In this document: one piece after another, positions 48,785 to 57,668 of the stretch | Layout: each line of letters opens with the position of its first letter | How positions within the stretch are numbered: the stretch's first letter is position 1 | From: Sphingosinicella soli | GTDB lineage: Bacteria; Pseudomonadota; Alphaproteobacteria; Sphingomonadales; Sphingomonadaceae | Direction: 5' to 3' | DNA: 64,000 nt | Assembly: GCF_014199685.1 (NCBI RefSeq) | Contig: NZ_JACHNZ010000010.1 | Span: 31,476 to 95,475, forward strand | Program-made: the position numbers and the translations under genes | The notes under the pieces: model-generated | Told to the model about the DNA's origin: nothing | Databases searched by the model: none | Seen by the model: only the letters and a program-made list of their open reading frames with translations

Positions 48785-50554
48785 ATGGACACTGATCGGA
48801 CCCGCGGCTTTCTTGTTCCGCTGCTCATCATCTGGCTGCTGGCGGCGCTGGCGCTCACCATCGTGAATCGCGCGGATATCGCCGCGCTTGATCTCCCCGA
48901 TACCGACGACGCGCAGCGTCTGATGCAGGTGCGCGACTGGCTCGGCGGGCAGCCGTGGGGCGATGTCGATCAGCACCGCATGAACCCGCCCGCAGGCGCG
49001 AACATGCACTGGTCGCGCCTCGTCGATCTGCCGATCGCGGGCATCATCGTCGTCACCGAGCCCGTCTTCGGCCGCGCCGTAGCCGAGCGTGTCGCCGGAA
49101 CCGCGGTGCCGCTCCTCGCGCTTCTCGTCACGATGGGTGCCGCCGCGCTCGCCGCCTTTCGTCTTTCCGGTCGGCAGGCGGCCATTCTTGCGGCGGTCTT
49201 CATCGCGGCAAGCGGCCAGATTTTGTCGCTGTTCAAGCCGCTCAGGATCGATCATCACAACTGGCAGATCGCCCTCATGCTGTGCGCCGTCGCCGCGCTC
49301 TGCGATCCGCGCCGCCGCCTTTCGTCCGGCATTGCCGCAGGCCTCGCCACCGTCGCCGCGCTCGTCATCGGGCTCGAGATGCTCCCGCACCTCGTCGTTG
49401 CGGGGGTCATCCTCGTGATCGGCTGGTGTCTGCGCCCCGCACTCGGGCGACTGCTCTCGGGCTACGGGATTGCGCTTGCCGTGGGCACAGCGGCTGCATA
49501 CCCCGCATTCGTGCCGACGGCGCGCTGGTGGTTTGCGGCCTGCGATGCGTTCTCGCCCGTCTATGCCGCGCCGCTCGTCTTCGGCGGCGCGCTCGCCGCG
49601 ATCCTGCCGCAGATCGACGGGCTCACCACGCCGATGCGGCGCGGCATCGCCGCCGCTGTCGGCTTCGCGAGCGTCGGCGTCGCCGTGCTCGTCGCCTTCC
49701 CGCACTGCGCGGGCGGGCCGATGGCGATGCTCGATCCCGCCTTCCTGCCGGTCCTCGCCCGCATCAGCGAGGCGCGCTCGATCATCAGCTACCTCGGCAC
49801 CGAGCCCGCAACCGCGATCGCGTTCGGCCTCTATCCCTTCATCGGCATCGCCTGCGCCGTCGTGATGCTGCGCCGCGCGGACACGGACAGCCGCTTCGGC
49901 TGGAGCCTCGTGCTGGGCCTGCTCGCCACCACGACATGGCTGATGTTCCTGCAGCTCCGCGCCGCAACCGGCCCCAATGCGCTCGCCGCCATCGCCGCCG
50001 CCGCCGCCGCCGCAATCCTGCTTCCGCGCGCCCGCTCGATCCCCTCGACGCTGCCGCGCATCGGCGCAACCATGCTCGTGCTTGTCGGCCTCACCAGCGC
50101 GCTCCCCATGTTCGCGGCGCTCGCGGCGAAGCGCATCGGCGCCGACAATGCCGCAGCGACGAAGCCCCTCGCCTCGTGCACCGCGTCCGCGACACTCGCG
50201 CCGCTAAGCGGCGTGCCGCAGGGCATCATCGCCGACGTGTTCGACATGGGCCCCGCGATCCTCGTCCACACGCCGCACGGCGTCATCGCCGGCCCGTATC
50301 ACCGCAACGCGGCGTCCATCGCGGACGCCGTAGCCCTGTGGCGCGCGGGCGACGAAAAGGCAAAGACGATCACCGCGCGCTACGGCGCGACCTATGTGCT
50401 CGGCTGCGTCGGCGCGCACGATCTCGCCTCCGCGAAGAAAGAGGCACCGCAGGGACTGTGGGCACGGCTGGAAAGCGGAGATGTTCCGGCATGGCTCGAA
50501 GCCGTGCCGATGCCCGAGGGCTCACCCTTGCGGCTCTACCGCATCAAAGGCTGA
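48785..50554 (+). CDS. STT3/GT-C-like polytopic membrane protein
   Basis: A 589-aa protein with about 11 hydrophobic segments and a C-terminal soluble part of about 130 residues. The first external loop carries LPDTDDAQRLMQVRDWLGGQPWGDVDQHRMNPPAG with a DxD-like acidic group (Asp39-Asp42), followed by HWSRLVDLPIAGI. This resembles the first-loop signature of STT3/AglB-type oligosaccharyltransferases and related GT-C enzymes. It probably uses a lipid-linked sugar to glycosylate a lipid, glycan or protein. Substrates are unknown. The GT2 and GtrA genes on the opposite strand would supply the donor. Confidence 0.7.
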   Translation: MDTDRTRGFLVPLLIIWLLAALALTIVNRADIAALDLPDTDDAQRLMQVRDWLGGQPWGDVDQHRMNPPAGANMHWSRLVDLPIAGIIVVTEPVFGRAVAERVAGTAVPLLALLVTMGAAALAAFRLSGRQAAILAAVFIAASGQILSLFKPLRIDHHNWQIALMLCAVAALCDPRRRLSSGIAAGLATVAALVIGLEMLPHLVVAGVILVIGWCLRPALGRLLSGYGIALAVGTAAAYPAFVPTARWWFAACDAFSPVYAAPLVFGGALAAILPQIDGLTTPMRRGIAAAVGFASVGVAVLVAFPHCAGGPMAMLDPAFLPVLARISEARSIISYLGTEPATAIAFGLYPFIGIACAVVMLRRADTDSRFGWSLVLGLLATTTWLMFLQLRAATGPNALAAIAAAAAAAILLPRARSIPSTLPRIGATMLVLVGLTSALPMFAALAAKRIGADNAAATKPLASCTASATLAPLSGVPQGIIADVFDMGPAILVHTPHGVIAGPYHRNAASIADAVALWRAGDEKAKTITARYGATYVLGCVGAHDLASAKKEAPQGLWARLESGDVPAWLEAVPMPEGSPLRLYRIKG

Positions 50555-51164
50555 AGCTCGCCCGGATTCCGTCGATCACATACTGAGCGGCGAGCGCGGC
50601 GAGGATCACACCGAGCAGGCGCGTAATCATCGCCTCGATCTTCTCGCCGAGCAGCCGCATCAGCGGCCCGGCGGTCAGCAGCGCAACCAGCGTCAACCCC
50701 AGCACGATGCCGAGCGCAAGCAACACGACGCTGCGCTCAGCCCAGCCGTCGGCCTGCGAGGTAAGCAGCATCACGCTCGCGATCGAGCCCGGCCCGGCGA
50801 GCATGGGGATCGCCATCGGGAACACCGAAACGTCCTCGATATCGCTCGATGCCACCTCCTGCGCGCGCGTATTGCGGCGCTCGGTGCGTTTTTCGAACAC
50901 CATTTCCGACGCGATCAGGAACAGCAGGATGCCGCCCGCGATGCGGAACGCATCGAGGCTGATGCCGAGCGCCGCGAGCATCCCCTTGCCGAGGAAGGCG
51001 AAGAACAGCAGCACGCCCGCCGCGACCAGCACCGAACGAATCGCCATCGCGCGCCGCTGCGCCGCGCTCGCGCCTGCCGTCAGCGAGGAATAGATCGGCG
51101 CACATCCCGGCGGATCGATCACCACGAACAGCGTGGCGAGCGCCGAGATGAACAGCTCGGTCAT
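50544..51164 (-). CDS. MarC-family inner-membrane protein
   Basis: A 206-aa protein with six predicted helices, starting FISALATLFVVIDPPGCAPIYSSLT, where the conserved VxIDPxG motif of MarC proteins is visible, and with SVFPMAIPMLAGPGSIASVMLL in the middle. Despite the name, the family has no proven antibiotic-resistance role; some members export amino acids or are of unknown function. Its 3' end overlaps the convergent GT-C gene by 11 bases. The start shares one base with the folD stop. Confidence 0.88.
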   Translation of the reverse strand: MTELFISALATLFVVIDPPGCAPIYSSLTAGASAAQRRAMAIRSVLVAAGVLLFFAFLGKGMLAALGISLDAFRIAGGILLFLIASEMVFEKRTERRNTRAQEVASSDIEDVSVFPMAIPMLAGPGSIASVMLLTSQADGWAERSVVLLALGIVLGLTLVALLTAGPLMRLLGEKIEAMITRLLGVILAALAAQYVIDGIRASFSL

Positions 51165-52063
51165 CAGAGCCCTTCGGGTGCGGGCAGCCCGGCGCGGCGG
51201 TGCGCGGCGACGAGCGTGTTGCGCAGCAGAACCGCAATCGTCATCGGGCCGACGCCGCCCGGAACCGGCGTCACCGCGCTCGCCGTCTCCAGCGCCTCGG
51301 CATAAGCGACATCGCCGACGAGGCGCGTTTTCCCTTCGCCGCGCTCGGGCGCCGCGATGCGGTTGATGCCCACGTCGATCACGACCGCGCCCGGCTTCAG
51401 CCAGTCGCCGCGCACCATCTCGGCGCGCCCGACGGCGGCGACCACGATATCCGCCGCGCGCACCACGGCGGGCAGGTCGGCGGTGCGGCTGTGCGCGACG
51501 GTGACGGTGGCGTTCGCCGCGAGCAGCAGCTGCGCCATCGGCTTGCCGACAATGTTCGATCGCCCGATCACGACCGCGCTCTTGCCCGAAAGATCGCGGC
51601 CGAGCCGGTCTTCAAGCATCATCATGCAACCGAGCGGCGTACAGGGAACGAGGCCCGGAAGCCCCGTCGCCAGCCGCCCCGCGTTCACGATGTGAAACCC
51701 GTCCACATCCTTGTCCGGGTCGATCGCTTCGATCACCGCGCTCTCGCGCATGTGTTTGGGGAGCGGTAATTGTACGAGGATGCCGTCGACACTCTCGTCC
51801 GCGTTCAGCCGCTCGACAAGCGCGATCAAATCGGCTTCGGGCGTCTCGGCCGCCAGGCGATGCTCGAAGCTGAGCATGCCCGCCTCCACCGTCGCCTTGT
51901 GTTTGGAACCGACATAGACCTGGCTTGCCGGATCGTCGCCGACCAGCACGACCGCAAGGCCGGGCCTGCGTCCCGTCGCGGCAAGGAACGGCGCCACGCC
52001 CGCAGCGATACGTTCACGGAGCCCTTCGGCAAAAGCCTTGCCGTCGATACGGTCGGCCGTCAT
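51164..52063 (-). CDS. folD: Bifunctional methylene-THF dehydrogenase/cyclohydrolase FolD
   Basis: Interconverts 5,10-methylene-, methenyl- and 10-formyl-tetrahydrofolate for purine and one-carbon metabolism. The 299-aa product has [13 protein letters not shown] with the catalytic Lys, [12 protein letters not shown], the [18 protein letters not shown] block, PCTPLGCM, the NADP loop [14 protein letters not shown] and the closing [20 protein letters not shown]. It is downstream of yggT (10 bases) and upstream of marC. Confidence 0.97.
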   Translation of the reverse strand: MTADRIDGKAFAEGLRERIAAGVAPFLAATGRRPGLAVVLVGDDPASQVYVGSKHKATVEAGMLSFEHRLAAETPEADLIALVERLNADESVDGILVQLPLPKHMRESAVIEAIDPDKDVDGFHIVNAGRLATGLPGLVPCTPLGCMMMLEDRLGRDLSGKSAVVIGRSNIVGKPMAQLLLAANATVTVAHSRTADLPAVVRAADIVVAAVGRAEMVRGDWLKPGAVVIDVGINRIAAPERGEGKTRLVGDVAYAEALETASAVTPVPGGVGPMTIAVLLRNTLVAAHRRAGLPAPEGL

Positions 52064-52073
52064 TCGAAAGCCC

Positions 52074-52376
52074 TCAACCGGCCATGAGGTCGAAGACCAG
52101 CGCGGGAACCAGCCGCTGGATCAGGATGAGCGCAAGGATCAAGACCATCGGCGAAAGGTCGATGCCGCCGAGGTCCGGCAGCACGCGGCGGATCGGCCGC
52201 AGCATCGGTTCGGTCAGCCGGTCGAGCCCGTTCAGCAGGCCGCGCACGAACTGGTTGCTGGTGTTGATGACATTGAACGCCACCAGCCAGCTGATGATGA
52301 CCTGCGCGATGATGATCCAGATCACCAGCTGGATGACCATCGTGAAGACCCCGAGGAGAGCCGCGACCGTATTCAT
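52074..52376 (-). CDS. YggT-family membrane protein
   Basis: A 100-aa protein with two hydrophobic helices (about 8-33 and 73-96) and the family motif [35 protein letters not shown] between them. YggT proteins sit in the inner membrane and are linked to osmotic stress or, in some bacteria, to cell division and coiled shape; no firm biochemical role is known. It is placed just upstream of folD. Confidence 0.92.
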   Translation of the reverse strand: MNTVAALLGVFTMVIQLVIWIIIAQVIISWLVAFNVINTSNQFVRGLLNGLDRLTEPMLRPIRRVLPDLGGIDLSPMVLILALILIQRLVPALVFDLMAG

Positions 52377-52414
52377 GCTATATAATTCCCTGGCATGCCG
52401 TGCAGGCGTGTTTC

Positions 52415-52879
52415 CTAGCCGCGCGCCGGAACGGTGTCCACCGCAGCGTCTTCAAGCTGTGCGGCAAGCCCCGCTTCGATGGCGTCGATCGCGGCGAGCA
52501 TGCCCGCCTTGTCGCACCGCGCCGCGATGTCCGCCTCCACCCCGAGCACGCCCGGCGCGATCTCGCCGTACAGGCGTTCGCCCTCCCCGGTGAGCGTCAG
52601 CCGCGACGTGCGGCCGTCGCGGTCGTCGGCCTCGCGGCGCAGCAGGCCGCGCGCGATCAGCGCGGAGACGGCGCGGCTCACGGTCGCTTTCTCCATCGGC
52701 GTCATGCGCACCACGTCCTGCGCGCTGCGCCCCGGCTTCTCCGCGACCGCCGCAAGCACACGCCACTGCGGCGACGAAAGCCCGCAGCCTTCATAGACCT
52801 GCGCCAGCCGCTGGCTCAGCCGGTCGGAAAGCACCGCGAAGCGATAGGGCAGGAATGTATCGAGACGGATCGGGCCCAT
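52415..52879 (-). CDS. MarR-family regulator, likely repressor of the hpd operon
   Basis: A 154-aa winged-helix regulator. The helix-turn-helix region includes LSSPQWRVLAAVAEKPGRSAQDVVRM and TVSRAVSALIARGLLRREAD, and the wing is DDRDGRTSRLTLTGEG. The ATG at 52879 is used; the frame extends upstream into the operator region but homology starts here. It is divergent from hpd with 80 bases between starts. A perfect 16-bp palindrome sits in this gap within the hpd promoter. It probably senses a tyrosine-degradation intermediate such as homogentisate; this is inference from position. Confidence 0.87.
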   Translation of the reverse strand: MGPIRLDTFLPYRFAVLSDRLSQRLAQVYEGCGLSSPQWRVLAAVAEKPGRSAQDVVRMTPMEKATVSRAVSALIARGLLRREADDRDGRTSRLTLTGEGERLYGEIAPGVLGVEADIAARCDKAGMLAAIDAIEAGLAAQLEDAAVDTVPARG

Positions 52880-52889
52880 ATGGTTCCAC

Positions 52890-52918
52890 TTGCAACAAGT
52901 TTCATATGAAACTAATAT
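52890..52918 (+). promoter_or_regulatory. Sigma-70-type promoter of hpd
   Basis: TTGCAA (52890-52895) and TAATAT (52913-52918) are spaced by 17 bases, both close to the housekeeping consensus. The start site would be near 52925, giving a leader of about 35 bases before hpd, and GAGGGAG sits just upstream of its ATG. The spacer is almost filled by a MarR-type palindrome. Confidence 0.7.
52898..52913. promoter_or_regulatory. Perfect 16-bp palindrome, probable MarR operator
   Basis: AGTTTCATATGAAACT is a perfect inverted repeat lying between the -35 and -10 boxes of the hpd promoter and 19 bases upstream of the marR start codon. Size and position fit a MarR dimer site that would block RNA polymerase at hpd and allow autoregulation. 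Confidence 0.75.
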
Positions 52919-52959
52919 CACGGAATAACGACTCGAAGCAAATGAGGGAGTGAGCGTCA

Positions 52960-54042
52960 ATGGCCGACCTGTTTGAAAATCCGGCGGGGCTCGACGGTTT
53001 CGAGTTTCTGGAGTTCTCCGCGCAGGATCCCGCGCTCGTCGATCGCGTGTTCCGCCAGCTCGGTTTCACGCCCGTTGCGAAGCACCGCTCCAAGGATGTG
53101 ACGCTCTATCGGCAGGGTCGCGTCAACTTCCTGCTCAATGCCGAGCCGCGCTCGCCTGCGGCTTTCTTCGCCGAAGAACATATGGCGGGCGCCTGCGCGA
53201 TGGGCTTCCGCGTGAAGGACGCCGCCAAGGCTTATGCGCACGCCATTGCAAAGGGCGCCGAGCCCGCGCCCAGCGAAACCGGCTGGATGGAACTCAAGCT
53301 CCCCGCCATCAAGGGCATCGGCGGCAGCCTCATCTATCTCATCGACCGCTACGGCGACGACGCCGACATCTACGATATCGATTTCCGCTATTTCGAAGGC
53401 GTCGATCCCCATCCGAAAGGCGCGGGGCTGGAGATCATCGATCACCTGACGCACAACGTCTATCGCGGCCGCATGAAGTTCTGGGCGGAATTCTACGAGA
53501 AGCTCTTCAACTTCCGCGAAATCCGCTACTTCGACATCAAGGGCGAATACACCGGCCTCACCAGCAAGGCGATGACCGCGCCGGACGGCATGATCCGCAT
53601 CCCTCTGAACGAGGAATCGAAGCAGGGCGGCGGCCAGATCGAGGAATTCCTGATGGCCTTCAACGGCGAGGGCATTCAGCACATCGCGCTTTCCACGCCC
53701 GACATCTACGCGACCATCGACAGTCTGAAAACGCTCGGCCTGCCGTTCATGACGCCGCCGCCCGCGACATATTACGACATGCTGGAAAGCCGCCTCCCCG
53801 GCCACGGCGAGCCCGTGGATGCGATGAAGGCGCGCGGGCTTCTTCTCGACGGCTCCACCGAAAACGACGATCCGCGCCTGCTTCTCCAGATCTTCACGGG
53901 CAACGTGCTCGGGCCGGTGTTCTTCGAGATCATCCAGCGCAAGAAGGACGAAGGCTTCGGCGAGGGCAATTTCAAGGCGCTGTTCGAATCGATCGAACGC
54001 GACCAGATTGAGCGGGGCGTTCTCGAAACGTCGGAGGGCTAG
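52960..54042 (+). CDS. hpd: 4-hydroxyphenylpyruvate dioxygenase
   Basis: Fe(II) dioxygenase converting 4-hydroxyphenylpyruvate to homogentisate in tyrosine degradation. The 360-aa protein has two vicinal-oxygen-chelate domains. The iron ligands are seen as His162 (IDHLTHNV), His241 (GIQHIAL) and Glu323 (VFFEIIQR). The C-terminal helix region [18 protein letters not shown] is the expected gate. It is the first gene of the hpd-hmgA-M20-FAH operon and is probably controlled by the divergent MarR protein. Confidence 0.96.
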   Translation: MADLFENPAGLDGFEFLEFSAQDPALVDRVFRQLGFTPVAKHRSKDVTLYRQGRVNFLLNAEPRSPAAFFAEEHMAGACAMGFRVKDAAKAYAHAIAKGAEPAPSETGWMELKLPAIKGIGGSLIYLIDRYGDDADIYDIDFRYFEGVDPHPKGAGLEIIDHLTHNVYRGRMKFWAEFYEKLFNFREIRYFDIKGEYTGLTSKAMTAPDGMIRIPLNEESKQGGGQIEEFLMAFNGEGIQHIALSTPDIYATIDSLKTLGLPFMTPPPATYYDMLESRLPGHGEPVDAMKARGLLLDGSTENDDPRLLLQIFTGNVLGPVFFEIIQRKKDEGFGEGNFKALFESIERDQIERGVLETSEG

Positions 54043-54045
54043 ACC

Positions 54046-55173
54046 GTGAAGCGCTATCTGAACTTCCCGCTGGTGAAGGGCACCGCGAGCCGCCAGGCGC
54101 ACGCCGACCTGCCCGAAGGCACGTATGAGCGGGAAATGTCGAAGGAGGGTTTCTTCGGCCCCGCCGCCTTCTTCTATCATCGCAATCCGCCGACCGGCTG
54201 GATCGACTTCGACGGCCCGCTGGCGCCGCGCGCCTTCGACCTGACGCGGATCAACGATGCCCCCGGTTCGCCCTGGTCGGCGCCGGTCGTGCTCCACAAC
54301 AAGGCGACGGAAATCCGCCTGTGGTGCCTTGCCGATCCCATGCCCACGCTCGCCCGCAACGGCGACGGCGACCAGCTTCTGTTCCTGCATCGCGGCAGCG
54401 GCGACTTCTTCTGCGATTTCGGCCACCTCGCGATCGGCCAGGGCGATTATCTGGTCATTCCGCGCGGCACGATGTGGCGCATCGTGCCCGCTGAGCCGAT
54501 GCGGATTCTGGCGGTCGAGGCGACGAATTCCAGCTTCACGCTGCCCGACAGGGGCCTGCTCGGCCCGCATGCGATCTTCGATCCCGCGATGATGGATACG
54601 CCCGAGATCAACGAGGCGTTCCGCGCGCAGCAGGGCGACACGCAAACGCGCGTCGCGGTGAAGAAGCGCGGGCAGGTTTCCTGGATGACCTATCCGTTCA
54701 ACCCGCTCGACGCGGTGGGCTGGCACGGCGAGCTTTCGGCCGCGCGCCTCAACGTGCGCGATATCCGCCCGATCATGAGCCACCGCTATCATGTGCCGCC
54801 CTCGGCGCACACGACCTTCCTTGCGGATCGTTTCGTTGTCTGCACCTTCGCGCCGCGTCCGTTCGAAACCGACCCCGGCGCGATCAAGGTGCCGTTCTTC
54901 CACAACAACGACGATTATGATGAAGTGCTGTTCTATCACGACGGCGACTTCTTCAGCCGCGACAACATCCACCCCGGCATGATGACGCTGCACCCCGGCG
55001 GCTTCACGCACGGCCCTCACCCCAAGGCGCTCACCCGCATGTTCGAGCAGCCCAAGGCGATGACCGACGAATATGCGGTGATGATCGACACGCGCGATCC
55101 GCTGGAAATCGGCGAAGCGGCTTCCGCTGTCGAGTGGACCGGCTACAAGGATAGCTGGAAAACAAAATCCTGA
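54046..55173 (+). CDS. hmgA: Homogentisate 1,2-dioxygenase, short form
   Basis: Opens homogentisate to maleylacetoacetate with Fe(II) and oxygen. The 375-aa cupin protein is shorter than the human or Pseudomonas enzyme (about 430-445 aa), but the ligand triad is kept: His286 (PFFHNND), Glu293 (YDEVLFY) and His322 (FTHGPHP). The LHPGGFTHGPHP segment is diagnostic. The GTG start at 54046 follows hpd by three bases and has GGAGGG upstream. Its position between hpd and a FAH gene supports the function. Confidence 0.88.
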   Translation: MKRYLNFPLVKGTASRQAHADLPEGTYEREMSKEGFFGPAAFFYHRNPPTGWIDFDGPLAPRAFDLTRINDAPGSPWSAPVVLHNKATEIRLWCLADPMPTLARNGDGDQLLFLHRGSGDFFCDFGHLAIGQGDYLVIPRGTMWRIVPAEPMRILAVEATNSSFTLPDRGLLGPHAIFDPAMMDTPEINEAFRAQQGDTQTRVAVKKRGQVSWMTYPFNPLDAVGWHGELSAARLNVRDIRPIMSHRYHVPPSAHTTFLADRFVVCTFAPRPFETDPGAIKVPFFHNNDDYDEVLFYHDGDFFSRDNIHPGMMTLHPGGFTHGPHPKALTRMFEQPKAMTDEYAVMIDTRDPLEIGEAASAVEWTGYKDSWKTKS

Positions 55174-55183
55174 GGGGATCCGA

Positions 55184-56590
55184 ATGAAGCCCATGATCTT
55201 GTCGGCGGCCATGCTGTGCCTCGCCGCGCCGATGGCGAATGCCGCCGCGCCGGAGTCGCCGCAGGGCGCCGCAGCGCTGAGCCTCTACAGGGATATCGTG
55301 GAAATCCGCTCCGCCGCCGGCCACGGCAAGGTGCCGGAGGTGGCGGCGCGCGCCGTGAAGGATCTCAAGGCCGCGGGCTTTGCAGACGCCGACATCAAGA
55401 CCGTGCCGATGGGCGAGACCGCCTATCTTCTCGTCCGCTATCCCGGAAAGGCGGGCAGCAGGAAGCGTCCGGTCGCCTTCCTCGCCCATATGGATGTCGT
55501 CGATGCGAATCCGGAGGACTGGTCGTTCGACCCCTTCGTGCTGCGCGAAAAGGACGGTGATTTTCTCGGCCGGGGCACCATCGACAACAAGATGGGCGTT
55601 GCCCACCTGACGCGCGCCTTCGCCGACCTCAAGACAAGCGGCTTCGTGCCGGACCGCGATCTCTATCTCGCCTTCACGGGCGACGAGGAGACCGGCATGG
55701 TGACGACGCGCGCGCTCGTCGATGCGCTGAAACCGATGAAGCTCGAATATGCGCTCAACTCGGATGCCGGCGGCGGTGCGCTCAGGCCGGACGGCAAGCC
55801 TATGGGCTACGGCATGCAGGTCGCCGAAAAGACCTTCGCCACCTTCGACGTGACGATCCGCAACGAAGGCGGGCATTCCAGCCGTCCGCGCAAGGACAAT
55901 GCGATCTACGATCTCGCCGCGCTACTCAAAAATGTCGAGGCGCTGAAATTCCCGATCATGGCGAACAGCGTAACCCGCACCACGTTCGCCGCGCGGGCGA
56001 AGCAAATGCAACCCGCCCAGCCGCAGGTCGCCGAGATGCTGCGTCGCTTTTCCGAAAATCCGGACGACGCCGAAGCCGCTGCCGCACTCTCGTCGAATGC
56101 GGAGCTGGAGCCCGAGATGCGCACCACCTGCGTCGCCACGATGCTGAGCGCAGGCCATGCCGAAAACGCGCTACCGCAGCGCGCGAGCGCCGCGGTGAAC
56201 TGCCGCATCTTCCCCGGCGTGGACGTCGCGACCGTGCAGGCCGCGCTCGAGCAGGCCGGGGGCAATCCGAAGGCCGAGTGGAAAGTGCGCGGCACCCCCA
56301 CGGCAAGCCCGATTTCGGAGCCCCGGCCGGACGTGACCGCAGCGGTGAAATCCGCGCTGTCGCCGCATTATCCCGGTGTCGCGGTCATGCCGTATCAGGA
56401 ATCGGGCGGCACCGACGGCATGTGGTTCCGCATCGCCGGTGTTCCCACCTACGCGATCTCGCCACTCTTCATGGACATGAAAAAGATGCGCGCGCACGGG
56501 CTGGACGAGAACGCGCCGGTCGCTTCGTTTTACAACGGCCTCGAGTATTGGCCGCACCTCATCCGAACGCTTGCAGGGAGCAGCAAATGA
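55184..56590 (+). CDS. Exported M20-family metallopeptidase
   Basis: A 468-aa zinc peptidase with a signal peptide (MKPMILSAAMLCLAAPMANA). The metal and catalytic residues are visible: His102 and catalytic Asp104 (AHMDVVDA), bridging Asp134 (GTIDNKMG), Glu168 general base and Glu169 (GDEETGM), Asp near residue 194 (NSDAGGG) and a late His (RAHGLDENAP). The dimerisation lid lies between. It is likely periplasmic and trims dipeptides or acylated amino acids. It sits inside the tyrosine operon between hmgA and FAH, so it may feed aromatic amino acids into the pathway (inference). Confidence 0.85.
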   Translation: MKPMILSAAMLCLAAPMANAAAPESPQGAAALSLYRDIVEIRSAAGHGKVPEVAARAVKDLKAAGFADADIKTVPMGETAYLLVRYPGKAGSRKRPVAFLAHMDVVDANPEDWSFDPFVLREKDGDFLGRGTIDNKMGVAHLTRAFADLKTSGFVPDRDLYLAFTGDEETGMVTTRALVDALKPMKLEYALNSDAGGGALRPDGKPMGYGMQVAEKTFATFDVTIRNEGGHSSRPRKDNAIYDLAALLKNVEALKFPIMANSVTRTTFAARAKQMQPAQPQVAEMLRRFSENPDDAEAAAALSSNAELEPEMRTTCVATMLSAGHAENALPQRASAAVNCRIFPGVDVATVQAALEQAGGNPKAEWKVRGTPTASPISEPRPDVTAAVKSALSPHYPGVAVMPYQESGGTDGMWFRIAGVPTYAISPLFMDMKKMRAHGLDENAPVASFYNGLEYWPHLIRTLAGSSK

Positions 56591-57597
56591 AACTCGCCAG
56601 CCTGAAGGGCGGCCGCGACGGTCGCCTCGTCGTCGTGTCGAAAGACCTTGCATGGTGCGCGGACGCCTCCGCCATCGCCCCGACGCTGCAGGCCGCGCTC
56701 GACGACTGGGACGTCGCGGCCCCGAAGCTCGAAGCGCTCGCCACCGATCTCGCGCATGAAGCCATCCCCATGCGGCGCTTCCACGAGCGGGAGGCGCATT
56801 CGCCGCTGCCGCGCGCCTATCAGTGGGCGGACGGCTCGGCCTATGTGAACCACGTCGAGCTGGTGCGAAAGGCGCGCGGCGCGGAGCTTCCCGAGAGCTT
56901 CTGGACCGACCCGTTGATGTATCAGGGCGGCAGCGATTCGTTTGTCGGCCCGCGTGATCCGATCGTTCTTGCCGACGAAAGCTGGGGCTGCGATCTCGAA
57001 GCCGAGGTCGTCGTCGTCACCGGCGACGTGCCGCAGGGCATTTCCGCCGAAGAGGCCCGCGCGCACGTCCGCCTCGTCGGCATCGTCAACGACGTCAGCT
57101 TGCGCAATCTCATCCCCGCCGAACTCGCCAAGGGTTTCGGCTTCGTCCAGTCCAAGCCCGCGAGCGCCTTTTCGCCGGTGTTCGTCACGCCCGATGAACT
57201 CGGCGCGGCGTGGGACGGCGGCAAGCTCTCTGCCACGCTCAAGGTCGATCTGAACGGCGAGGCGTTCGGCCGCGCCGAAACGCACGTCGACATGACCTTC
57301 GATTTCGGCGTTCTGATCGCGCACCTCGCCAAGACACGCGAGCTTGAAGCCGGATCGATCATCGGCTCGGGCACGGTTTCGAACCGCGACACCGGCGGCG
57401 GGCCGGGCAAGCCCATTGCGCAGGGCGGCCTCGGCTATTCCTGCCTTGCCGAGGTGCGCATGGTCGAGACGATCCTGTCGGGCAAACCGGAAACATCCTT
57501 CCTGAAATACGGCGACAATGTGCGCATCTGGGTGGATGACAGCACCGGCCACAGCATCTTCGGCGCCATCGAACAGACCGTTGTTGCGACCGGCTGA
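56587..57597 (+). CDS. Fumarylacetoacetate hydrolase family protein
   Basis: Probably the last enzyme of the homogentisate pathway, cleaving fumarylacetoacetate to fumarate and acetoacetate. The 336-aa FAH fold has an N-terminal SH3-like part, then PLMYQGGSDSFVGPRDPIVLADESWGCDLEAEVVVVTGDVP with the acidic Mg2+ ligands, VNDVSLRNLIP and GSGTVSNRD near the active site. The ATG overlaps the stop of the M20 gene (ATGA). It is shorter than the 420-aa eukaryotic FAH. No maleylacetoacetate isomerase gene follows, so that step must be encoded elsewhere or be dispensable. Confidence 0.88.
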   Translation: MKLASLKGGRDGRLVVVSKDLAWCADASAIAPTLQAALDDWDVAAPKLEALATDLAHEAIPMRRFHEREAHSPLPRAYQWADGSAYVNHVELVRKARGAELPESFWTDPLMYQGGSDSFVGPRDPIVLADESWGCDLEAEVVVVTGDVPQGISAEEARAHVRLVGIVNDVSLRNLIPAELAKGFGFVQSKPASAFSPVFVTPDELGAAWDGGKLSATLKVDLNGEAFGRAETHVDMTFDFGVLIAHLAKTRELEAGSIIGSGTVSNRDTGGGPGKPIAQGGLGYSCLAEVRMVETILSGKPETSFLKYGDNVRIWVDDSTGHSIFGAIEQTVVATG

Positions 57598-57668
57598 GGC
57601 CGTCCGTTTCCAACCTGTTAACGCCTGCCGGGGCAAGGTCGCGCGCACAGTTCAGTGGGAGCGCGTAC

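Noticed and set aside
52957..55212. Minus-strand open frame of about 750 codons opposite hpd and hmgA
   Set aside because: Antisense to two motif-confirmed enzymes; no motif of its own.
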